From contig DATIXG010000008.1 of assembly GCA_035518815.1 (NCBI GenBank), forward strand, positions 1-7,328: a stretch of DNA of 7,328 nucleotides. Direction: 5' to 3'. The position numbers and the translations under genes are program-made. The stretch's first letter is position 1. Each line of letters begins with the position of its first letter. This stretch comes from AG25 sp035518815. Lineage in GTDB: Bacteria > Gemmatimonadota > Gemmatimonadetes > Gemmatimonadales > GWC2-71-9. Below the pieces are notes generated by a model, which saw only the letters and a program-made list of their open reading frames with translations, did no database searches and had not been told where the DNA came from. This document shows positions 1 to 5,383 of this stretch, one piece after another.

Positions 1-171
1 GACAACAACGGCAGCCAGGACGCCAAAGCGCTGTGCGTCGTCACGCCCGCGGCGATCGGTCCCGAGTACTTTCAGGAGGTGGCCGCGGTGATGCAGGCGA
101 CGGACGGACCTCCGGACCGCGCGAAGCTGGGCGAGGTCATGCGCCGCCACGGCCTCACCCCGGCGCCGTGA
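1..171 (+). CDS. Cupin-domain protein, C-terminal end only (5' end outside window)
   Basis: An open frame enters at base 1 and stops at TGA 169-171, leaving 56 residues. The visible part begins DNNGSQDAKALCVVTPAAIG, followed by G-P-E-Y-F-Q-E-V, a G-P-P-D turn and an ending close to E-V-M-R-R-H-G-L-T-P. A final beta strand (ALCVVTPA), then P-E-Y-F, then a short helix with G-P-P-D and R-x-x-G-L, is the usual tail of small quercetin-dioxygenase-like cupins that carry an 'FxN...' segment before the last strand. The metal-binding histidines of a cupin would lie upstream, outside the window, so enzyme activity and substrate cannot be judged. The gene converges on the minus-strand run that ends near 259. 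The family call is recognition from the tail only, and a precise function is not supportable. Confidence 0.6.
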   Translation, partial: DNNGSQDAKALCVVTPAAIGPEYFQEVAAVMQATDGPPDRAKLGEVMRRHGLTPAP

Positions 172-258
172 CCGGCCGCACGGCTCCCCGCACTCTCAGA
201 AGGCGGCGCCGCTCGTTGACGCGCGTCGAGCTCAGTCCGAACAGGCAGGGGACCCACC

Positions 259-541
259 TCAAGGCTCATCCCCGACACTGATCGCGCGTGTGGGAACGCT
301 GCACGAGTCGCTCCACGAGCCCTCGTAGAGCAGGACGCCGTCAAAGCCCGCCAGCGGCTCTTTCCAGCCCGAGTAGCGCTCCGCGGAGGCGCCGTCGCCG
401 AAATCGTACGCGACGACGTGGGTGCTCGCACCGATTCCAGCCGAGGACATGCACCGGCCGAACTCCGCGGCATCGGGAAGGGGAGAGTGTGCATATCCGG
501 CTCACGCCGCAACCCGGCCGGGATGCGGACTCGCCCGTCAT
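259..541 (-). pseudogene. Short unrecognised frame downstream of tsdA, probably a decayed gene
   Basis: Just after tsdA, the sequence reads TGAGGAGGGCCGC followed by ATG at 541, so a strong GAGGAGG ribosome site overlaps the tsdA stop codon. The frame opened by that ATG (MTGESASRPGCG...) soon becomes arginine-rich and looks non-coding. Another frame, open from a stop near 504-506 and with an ATG at 450, looks like real protein to the stop at 259-261. It contains VVAYDFGDGASAERYSGW and PLAGFDGVLLYEGSW, with mostly G or C in third positions. The simplest reading is a gene translationally coupled to tsdA that has lost its frame near 480-510. Alternatively, a 63-residue protein may start at 450. 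I recognise no family. No membrane segment or cofactor motif is visible. Confidence 0.35.
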
Positions 542-551
542 GCGGCCCTCC

Positions 552-1424
552 TCAGGGGTGGGTCGGCGCGCTCTGCCTGCGACCGGCGAGCGTGGAGTAC
601 GCGACATCGACCGGCGGGTCGCCATTCGGCCAGTCGCGCTCCTTGCCGGGTGTGTCGGGGCGCGGGTGCGACAGGATGAAGGCGGCGACGTCGTAGGCCT
701 GCTGGTCGCTCAACGTGCCGGGTCGGTCAAACGGCATGTTCCACCGCGCGAATGCCGCGGCGGTTTGCAGGCGCGCCATGCCGGCGCCGATCGCAAACGA
801 CTGGGCGCCCCAGAGCGGCGGCGCCTTGCTCGTGCCCGCGCCGTTCGGACCGTGGCAGCGAGCGCACGAGGAGGCGAAGATCGTCGCGCCGGCTCGCGCG
901 TCGGCAGTGCGCGCCGGCAGGCGGGGGTAGCCCAGCCAGTCGGGATGGCTGCCGGTGGGAACGTGGCGTGAGAGGAATGCGAGATAGGCCACGATGTCGG
1001 TCATGTCGCGACCGTCCAACGGCAGGGGCGTGCCGTTGAGGCTCCGCCGCAGACACTCGTTGACGCGGTTCTCGATGCGAAAGACGCGACCGGCGCGCGC
1101 GTTGTACTGCGGAAACGTGGCGAACACTCCGACCCAGGGCCCGGACGACGCCCGCGTTCCAGCGTCGAGGTGGCAATTCGTGCACGCGAGGCGGTTGCCG
1201 ACGTGGCGCGGCAGCGAGTCGCGCGTGGCGAGCACAATCGCCCGGCCACGCCGAATCGAGACCCCGAGCGGACCGCCCGGGATCTCGGAATCAGCGGGAA
1301 TCGAGTAGCCCTTCGGCTCCGGCAGCGAGTCCGGGCGCACGTCGTTCGTTCCCGCAACGGGGGGAGCGGACAGCGCGAATCCCACCAGGAGCACCGACAG
1401 GCCGAGGGCGGCCAGGAGACGCAT
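552..1424 (-). CDS. tsdA: Exported diheme cytochrome c, thiosulfate dehydrogenase (TsdA) type
   Basis: This 290-residue protein has a signal peptide (hydrophobic residues 3-20, likely cleaved near A-G 24-25) and two c-type heme sites: C81-T-N-C-H85 and C187-A-R-C-H191. Family hallmarks follow each site in order. After heme 1 come W-V-G-V, F-P-Q-Y-N-A-R-A-G and N-x-C124-L-R-R-S-L-N-G. After heme 2 come P-P-L-W-G, G-A-G-M and W-N-M230-P, then a D-V-A-A-F-I helix. In characterised TsdA enzymes the active-site heme has His/Cys ligation, and C124 sits where that cysteine is expected. M230 is the likely distal ligand of heme 2. Known TsdA enzymes interconvert thiosulfate and tetrathionate in the periplasm, transferring two electrons. 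Direction and electron partner are not predictable here, and no tsdB is visible. The gene starts 24 bp after the upstream dsrE gene, suggesting co-transcription. The ribosome site is weak. The family call is strong, the exact activity inferred. Confidence 0.85.
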   Translation of the reverse strand: MRLLAALGLSVLLVGFALSAPPVAGTNDVRPDSLPEPKGYSIPADSEIPGGPLGVSIRRGRAIVLATRDSLPRHVGNRLACTNCHLDAGTRASSGPWVGVFATFPQYNARAGRVFRIENRVNECLRRSLNGTPLPLDGRDMTDIVAYLAFLSRHVPTGSHPDWLGYPRLPARTADARAGATIFASSCARCHGPNGAGTSKAPPLWGAQSFAIGAGMARLQTAAAFARWNMPFDRPGTLSDQQAYDVAAFILSHPRPDTPGKERDWPNGDPPVDVAYSTLAGRRQSAPTHP

Positions 1425-1448
1425 GCTTCAGAACGGGCCCCCGTGCGG

Positions 1449-1877
1449 CTAGGGCCGCAGGATCTGCCAACCCTCGCCGTGCTTCGTCACGATGTACCAC
1501 ATCGCGCCCTTGACTGGGGTGACGGTCGAGAGAAGTTCGTCGTCCTTCACCCCGAGCAGGTCCATCGCGTGGTGGCAGACATGGAACGTGACGCCCCGCT
1601 TCGTGAGGTTCGCGATCTCGTCGGCGAACTTCGTCTGGGGACGGTCCTTGGTGACGGCGAACGTCGCGGCGCCGTACGCGATCACCTCGAGTTGCACGTT
1701 CTGTTCGCCGAGGTCGTCGAGCAGGTTGCCCACGTGCTTCGTCATCACCCACTGGCCGAGAGAGTCAACCTCCGTCCATTGCAGCAGTACACGCTTCTTC
1801 ATCTGGGCGGCGTGTGCGGCGGGCACGAGGGCCACGACCGAGAGCATCAGAACGAGAATCGGAAGGACACGGCGCAT
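1449..1877 (-). CDS. Exported DsrE-family protein (sulfur-relay-like), copy nearest tsdA
   Basis: This 142-residue protein has a clear signal peptide (MRRVLPILVLMLSVVALVPA, probably cleaved after A-H-A at 23). A DsrE/DsrF-like fold follows, with a first strand (K-R-V-L-L-Q-W), a helix through about 60, V-Q-L-E-V-I-A-Y-G, and the signature G-V-T-F-H-V-C101-H-H-A-M. It ends in I-V-T-K-x-G-E-G-W-Q-I-L-R-P. C101 occupies the place of the cysteine that carries persulfide in sulfur-relay DsrE proteins, here flanked by two histidines. The start at 1877 is chosen over longer in-frame starts because AGGGAG lies 7 bases upstream (1885-1890) and the signal peptide begins there. Relatives act in the cytoplasm (DsrEFH, TusBCD), whereas this copy is predicted to be periplasmic. 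It lies 128 bp after the other dsrE gene and 24 bp before tsdA. A role in binding or passing sulfane sulfur is inferred from family and context. Confidence 0.8.
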   Translation of the reverse strand: MRRVLPILVLMLSVVALVPAAHAAQMKKRVLLQWTEVDSLGQWVMTKHVGNLLDDLGEQNVQLEVIAYGAATFAVTKDRPQTKFADEIANLTKRGVTFHVCHHAMDLLGVKDDELLSTVTPVKGAMWYIVTKHGEGWQILRP

Positions 1878-2005
1878 CGCTAGTCTCCCTGGAAATGAGG
1901 TGGCAGCCAGGCACGCGCGACCTGCCCCACGCATCTGTCGCAACCAGATGGAACGTGAGGCGTGCTTCGTGCGGCCCGACAACGGCGGCGCGGCACCTGG
2001 GGACG

Positions 2006-2455
2006 TCAGTGCCCCACCTTGATGTATCCCCAACCCTGCTGCTGCTTCGTGACGATCTCGCGGATCCCGTCGGGCACCACCTGGGCCTCGTCGATGAGCT
2101 GGCTGCGCTCCAATCGGTTGTTCTTCAGGGCCACCTGGCAGACCTTGAACGAGATGTTGGGGTTGCGTGCAGCCTGTCGCACTTCCGCGAGCATGGTCGA
2201 GCGGTCCGGCATGACCAGCTCGAACCCCTTGCCGTACATCACGACCTCCATCTTGGCGTCCGGGTTCGAGGCCGAGATCTCCGTGAGCCACCGTACCACG
2301 GCCTTCTGGTCCAGGCTGTCCCGGCTGGTCAGGTCGAACACCACCCGGTAGGGACCACCCGCGGCGGGCGGTGAGCCTGCTTCCGCGAATCGAGCGGGGT
2401 GCGCCACCATGGCCGCGACCAGCACGAGCGCGAACAACGCGAGCATTCGCTTCAT
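2006..2455 (-). CDS. Exported DsrE-family protein (sulfur-relay-like), first gene of the run
   Basis: This 149-residue protein has a signal peptide (MKRMLALFALVLVAAMVAHP, likely cleaved after A-E-A at 26). Its DsrE-like domain runs from about 35: Y-R-V-V-F-D-L, a helix with W-L-T-E-I, the strand A-K-M-E-V-V-M-Y-G-K-G, and I-S-F-K-V-C106-Q-V-A-L. It ends V-V-P-D-G-I-R-E-I-V-T-K-Q-Q-Q-G-W-G-Y-I-K. This is the typical ending of secreted DsrE-family proteins (COG1416-like). C106 aligns with C101 of the neighbouring copy, and both share I-V-T-K...G-W near the end, so the two are paralogs that have diverged strongly. The start at 2455 is supported by GGGAGG at 2464-2469, 8 bases upstream; longer in-frame starts would bury the signal peptide. 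A sigma70-like promoter lies about 50 bp upstream. The exact role is unknown. Periplasmic handling of sulfur intermediates with TsdA is an inference. Confidence 0.82.
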   Translation of the reverse strand: MKRMLALFALVLVAAMVAHPARFAEAGSPPAAGGPYRVVFDLTSRDSLDQKAVVRWLTEISASNPDAKMEVVMYGKGFELVMPDRSTMLAEVRQAARNPNISFKVCQVALKNNRLERSQLIDEAQVVPDGIREIVTKQQQGWGYIKVGH

Positions 2456-2508
2456 GGCGGGGGCCTCCCGAGAGTGGATGGCGACCTGCTGGCCGCGACC
2501 TGCGCGGC

Positions 2509-2536
2509 AGAATAAACGATCTTCATGCAGTGGCAA
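2509..2536 (-). promoter_or_regulatory. Putative sigma70-type promoter of the dsrE-dsrE-tsdA run
   Basis: Reading the minus strand, a -35-like TTGCCA (2536-2531) and a -10-like TATTCT (2514-2509) are separated by 16 bases. They sit in one of the few A/T-containing patches of the window. Transcription would begin near 2502, giving a leader of roughly 45-50 bases before the GGGAGG ribosome site and the ATG at 2455. The match is good but by eye only. Confidence 0.5.
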
Positions 2537-2602
2537 GACGAAAATCTGGGTGACGTGCGCCTCTTGCCGGTAGATTCGGCGGCCCGCAGCGAGGCGGTGT
2601 GA

Positions 2603-2629
2603 TTGACGGGTATTATTTGGGTCTAATCT
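2603..2629 (+). promoter_or_regulatory. Putative promoter of the FlgD-domain protein gene
   Basis: TTGACG (2603-2608) is a near-perfect -35 box. TAATCT (2624-2629) could be the -10 box with a 15-base spacer, which is slightly short. The patch TATTATTTGG inside the spacer is unusually A/T-rich for this genome. The leader would be about 60 bases, with GGAGG at 2683-2687 as ribosome site. The -35 box is convincing; the -10 assignment is uncertain. Confidence 0.4.
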
Positions 2630-2651
2630 TCCGAATCCACCCCGACCGCCG

Positions 2652-2675
2652 CCCGCCGTCGGCGGGTCGGCCGAC
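2652..2675. promoter_or_regulatory. Two abutting perfect palindromes in the leader of the FlgD-domain gene
   Basis: CCCGCCG-T-CGGCGGG (2652-2666) is a perfect inverted repeat with a single central base. GTCGGCCGAC (2666-2675) is a perfect 10-base palindrome sharing one G with it. They lie downstream of the putative promoter and 8-30 bases before the ribosome site. They could be a repressor operator on DNA, or hairpins in the mRNA leader that affect translation. High local GC makes chance palindromes more likely, so the functional call is tentative. Confidence 0.35.
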
Positions 2676-2692
2676 TGCATCTGGAGGCCTTC

Positions 2693-3838
2693 ATGAGCAC
2701 CCTCTCCGGCGCCCGCATCGGTCTCGGATCCCTGTCCAGTTGGCTTCCCGGCCACGCGTTGATGCTCACCAGGGATCCGATCAGGCCATCCGGGCCCGCC
2801 GCGCGCGCGCGGCGGTCGGCAATCGGACTCGGAGTCGTGGCGTTAGGCCTCGTCATGATGGCCGGCTCGACGCCCGCGCGCGCCACGTCGGACTTCGACG
2901 AGGTGTTCGAGGAGATGGATACCGGTGACCTGAACGGTCAGGCCGGTTGGAGCTGCACTCCCAACACGATCAGCGTCGTCCACGGACCGGGCATCGACAC
3001 CACCCAGGTGACGAACGGGGCCCAGGGGCAGCCCGTGGCGGAAGCCGATCGCTTCCTGCCGGTGGCATTCCACTACACGACCGTGGACACGGCGATCGTG
3101 TGGAGCTGCTGGGCCTTCGCGGGTCCCGGAGGGTGCAACAAGGACGCGCTGGCCGGGCCGAGTGGCCACACTACGCAGGACGGTTGCGTGTTCGGCCTCG
3201 ACGTCGTGGGCGGACATTCGCCGACGACCTACCTTTCCTGCGTCGGCACGCGGGTGGGCGACGCGCTGGCCTTCGCGCACTGGTACGAGATCCGAGTGGT
3301 CGCGAACTTCGCGGTTTCAGGCGGCGTGGCCACGCTCTCGTACCGTGATCTGACGCTCGGACAGGAGGCATTCACGGTGGATGGGACCTTGCGCGACGTA
3401 AGCCTCGGTCAGTCGACGGACGTGGATGGCAGCTACCCATTCCAGCAGGCCTACGTGCGCGTGGACGACCAATGCATCGGGGGGTGCTTCGTGGACCATC
3501 TCCACATCGGCGCACCGGGATCCTCGACGGCCGCCGTCTTGCCGGGTGCGCCGGTGGCTCGTTGGGCGCTCAGCGTCTCGCCCGATCCGGCACGAGTCCG
3601 GCGTTCGGTTGTGGTGCGTTTCTCCCTGCCCGAGCGCTCCCCTGTGAAGATCACCGCGTTCGATACGAGCGGTCGCCGCGTGGGGACACTGGTGGACGAG
3701 GCCCTGGACGCGGGCGCGCACGAGCGACGCTGGGACCTGAGTCGCGATGCCGGCGAACGGCTCGGGGCCGGAGTCTACTTCGTTCGACTCGAGGCGAGCG
3801 GGCACGTCGTGAGCTCGAAACTGGAGATCCTGCGATGA
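2693..3838 (+). CDS. Secreted protein with C-terminal FlgD-like Ig (sorting-type) domain
   Basis: This is a 381-residue protein. GGAGG at 2683-2687, 5 bases from ATG 2693, decides the start, although it leaves about 40 mostly polar residues ahead of the hydrophobic stretch (A-I-G-L-G-V-V-A-L-G-L-V-M-M-A-G, 43-58). Cleavage is likely after A-R-A at 64. Residues 65-275 look like a beta-sandwich of the kind found in extracellular proteins. It begins with D-T-G-D-L-N-G-Q-A-G-W and ends in V-D-H-L-H-I, and carries seven cysteines (88, 139, 148, 165, 183, 261, 265). Residues 292-381 are a FlgD-like Ig domain: S-V-S-P-D-P-A, V-V-R-F-S-L-P, F-D-T-S-G-R-R-V, L-G-A-G-V-Y-F-V-R-L and K-L-E-I-L-R. Such domains are common C-terminal modules on exported FCB-group and Eisenbacteria proteins and may act in cell-surface targeting. 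It faces away from the dsrE-tsdA run. No enzymatic residues are recognised. Confidence 0.8.
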   Translation: MSTLSGARIGLGSLSSWLPGHALMLTRDPIRPSGPAARARRSAIGLGVVALGLVMMAGSTPARATSDFDEVFEEMDTGDLNGQAGWSCTPNTISVVHGPGIDTTQVTNGAQGQPVAEADRFLPVAFHYTTVDTAIVWSCWAFAGPGGCNKDALAGPSGHTTQDGCVFGLDVVGGHSPTTYLSCVGTRVGDALAFAHWYEIRVVANFAVSGGVATLSYRDLTLGQEAFTVDGTLRDVSLGQSTDVDGSYPFQQAYVRVDDQCIGGCFVDHLHIGAPGSSTAAVLPGAPVARWALSVSPDPARVRRSVVVRFSLPERSPVKITAFDTSGRRVGTLVDEALDAGAHERRWDLSRDAGERLGAGVYFVRLEASGHVVSSKLEILR

Positions 3839-3841
3839 CAG

Positions 3842-3898
3842 TGGCCACCTGCGCTCGGCGCTCTCATCGGAGAGTTCGAGTCGCGCAGAGAGTGGCCA
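3842..3898. other. Long imperfect stem-loop between two plus-strand genes
   Basis: Nested inverted repeats fill the gap between the stop at 3838 and the start at 3914. They are TGGCCAC (3842-3848) with GTGGCCA (3892-3898), GCG (3851-3853) with CGC (3882-3884), CTCG (3854-3857) with CGAG (3877-3880), and CTCTC (3861-3865) with GAGAG (3870-3874) around an ATCG loop. No T-run follows on either strand, so it is not a textbook intrinsic terminator. It may slow or end transcription after the FlgD-domain gene, protect its 3' end, or influence translation of the next gene, whose start is only 15 bases further on. Confidence 0.4.
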
Positions 3899-3913
3899 AC
3901 TAGTCTCCGACAC

Positions 3914-5311
3914 ATGTGGCTCCTTGCCGCCCCGCTGATCGTCCTCGCCGCGGTCGGCTCGATCGCTCACCCGAGCGAAACGCGCATCAAGGACTACGTG
4001 CGGGCCGAAATGGCGCGCCGGCGCATCCCCGGGCTCGCGCTCCTCGTGGCCCGGAATCACCGCGTGGTGCTGGCGGCGAACTTCGGGCTGGCGAGTCTCG
4101 AACGGAAGCAGCCCGTCACCGACAGCACCGAGTTCGAGATCGCCTCGATGAGCAAGCAGTTCACGGATGCGGCCGTGCTGCTGCTCGTCGAGCGCGGTCA
4201 GCTCGCGTTGAGTGACCGCCTTTCCCAGCACCTGCCGGATCTTCCGCCCGCGTGGCAAGCCATTACGCTCGAGCAGCTCATGAATCACACGTCCGGGCTG
4301 CGCGACGACTGGGACGAGCCCGACTCGTTCTTCACTACTGGAACGACCCAGGGGTTCCTGGAGGCCTTGAAGGCGGCGCCGCTCAAGTTCGAGCCCGGCT
4401 CGGATTGGTCCTATGGATGTGGACCATTCCTTCTGGGGTTGGTGATCCAGCGGGTTGCGGGCCGCTCGTACCCGGAGTTCATGCGCGAGTCGATCTTCGA
4501 GCCGCTCGGACTGAGCTCGACCCGCGTCAATGATTCCGCATCAGTGGCGTCCGCCGCGGCCACGGGCTACGTGATCCGGCAGGGCGAGCTGCGAACCGGT
4601 ATTCGCATCTCGCCGGCCGCGGAGGCGCGTGCGGACGTCGGCATTCGCAGTACCGCCCGCGACCTCGCGCGATGGGATGCGGCGCTCGACGACACGTCGC
4701 TGCTCTCGGCGCGCAGCCGAGAGCGAATGTTCACGCCCGCACGGCTCACCAACGGCGATCCCACCCCGTACGGACTCGGCTGGTTCATCACGCCGTTTCG
4801 AGGACACACCGAAGTCGAGCACGGCGGCGGGTTCCGCACCGGCTTCAGCTCGGTGATTGCCCGTTACCCCGATGATCGGCTCACCGTGATCGTGCTCACG
4901 AATCTCCAGTCCGCCCACGCCTACTCGATCGCGCGGGGAGTCGCCGCATTCTACGACGATGCCTATCGCTCCATTGCGACCATGCGGCCGAGGGCTGACC
5001 CTGATTCGTCCCGTACGCAAACCGTCGCACGCATTCTAGCCGCTATCAGGGATGGTCGGGTTCCGGCGGAGCTTCTCCCCGGTGTCCTGCGCCTGACAAC
5101 CTGGTCCCTCGACGAGCTGCGCTCCGAACTGGCGAAGGCGTCACCCCCGACATTCATCGACTATCAACCCCTCGCGCATGGCCACGCCTTGGCATTCGGA
5201 ACGCCCATCGTCGAGAACCGCTTCTACCGCACAAGCGGCGACAAGCCGCGCTTTTGGACGTTCAGCTTCGCCGCCGATGGCCGCGTGGCATACTTCGAGC
5301 TGGAGGAGTAG
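3914..5311 (+). CDS. Secreted serine hydrolase, class C beta-lactamase / D-Ala-D-Ala peptidase family
   Basis: This 465-residue protein starts with a short signal peptide (MWLLAAPLIVLAAVGSIAHP). The family core is intact over about 25-345: the nucleophile motif S78-M-S-K81 within F-E-I-A-S-M-S-K-Q-F-T, then L-M-N-H-T-S-G-L, F-E-P-G-S-D-W-S-Y, I-F-E-P-L-G-L, Y-G-L-G-W and H303-G-G-G. The last replaces the K-T-G box, as usual in the serine hydrolase/esterase branch. The second motif, normally Y-S-N or Y-A-N, reads Y167-G-C169, and the segment is one residue shorter than usual. A further domain of about 110 residues (356-465) ends in F-S-F-A-A-D-G-R-V-A-Y-F-E-L-E-E and resembles the beta-rich C-terminal extensions common in this family. 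No clear ribosome site precedes ATG 3914, so the start is less certain. The substrate is unknown; peptidoglycan peptides, esters or peptides are all possible. It follows the FlgD-domain gene by 75 bp. Confidence 0.85.
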   Translation: MWLLAAPLIVLAAVGSIAHPSETRIKDYVRAEMARRRIPGLALLVARNHRVVLAANFGLASLERKQPVTDSTEFEIASMSKQFTDAAVLLLVERGQLALSDRLSQHLPDLPPAWQAITLEQLMNHTSGLRDDWDEPDSFFTTGTTQGFLEALKAAPLKFEPGSDWSYGCGPFLLGLVIQRVAGRSYPEFMRESIFEPLGLSSTRVNDSASVASAAATGYVIRQGELRTGIRISPAAEARADVGIRSTARDLARWDAALDDTSLLSARSRERMFTPARLTNGDPTPYGLGWFITPFRGHTEVEHGGGFRTGFSSVIARYPDDRLTVIVLTNLQSAHAYSIARGVAAFYDDAYRSIATMRPRADPDSSRTQTVARILAAIRDGRVPAELLPGVLRLTTWSLDELRSELAKASPPTFIDYQPLAHGHALAFGTPIVENRFYRTSGDKPRFWTFSFAADGRVAYFELEE

Positions 5312-5383
5312 CCGAACCTCCGGCCAGTGTGACCGCGCCGGTGACGCTGTTGAGTCGCGACCCGCGTCTGGCGCCCTTGGAGT

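Noticed and set aside
259..450. Similarity of the short frame to the C-terminal end of erythromycin esterase-like proteins (F-D-G-V-L, P-T-R-A)
   Set aside because: Only a few residues agree and the spacing to preceding family blocks does not fit, so no family is assigned.
288..1883. Long plus-strand open frames opposite tsdA and dsrE (such as 288-971 and 1170-1883)
   Set aside because: Their translations are arginine-rich and low in complexity, as expected for the opposite strand of GC-rich genes. The minus-strand proteins have clear family motifs.
1932..1950. Hairpin CATCTG-TCGCAAC-CAGATG between the two dsrE genes as a terminator
   Set aside because: The stem is only 6 bp and no T-run follows on the minus strand. 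At most it is a weak mRNA structure within the run, and it could be chance.
3317..4288. Minus-strand frame of 323 codons across the FlgD-domain and hydrolase genes
   Set aside because: It spans two well-supported plus-strand genes and their gap, with no recognisable domain; it is a mirror of GC-rich coding sequence.
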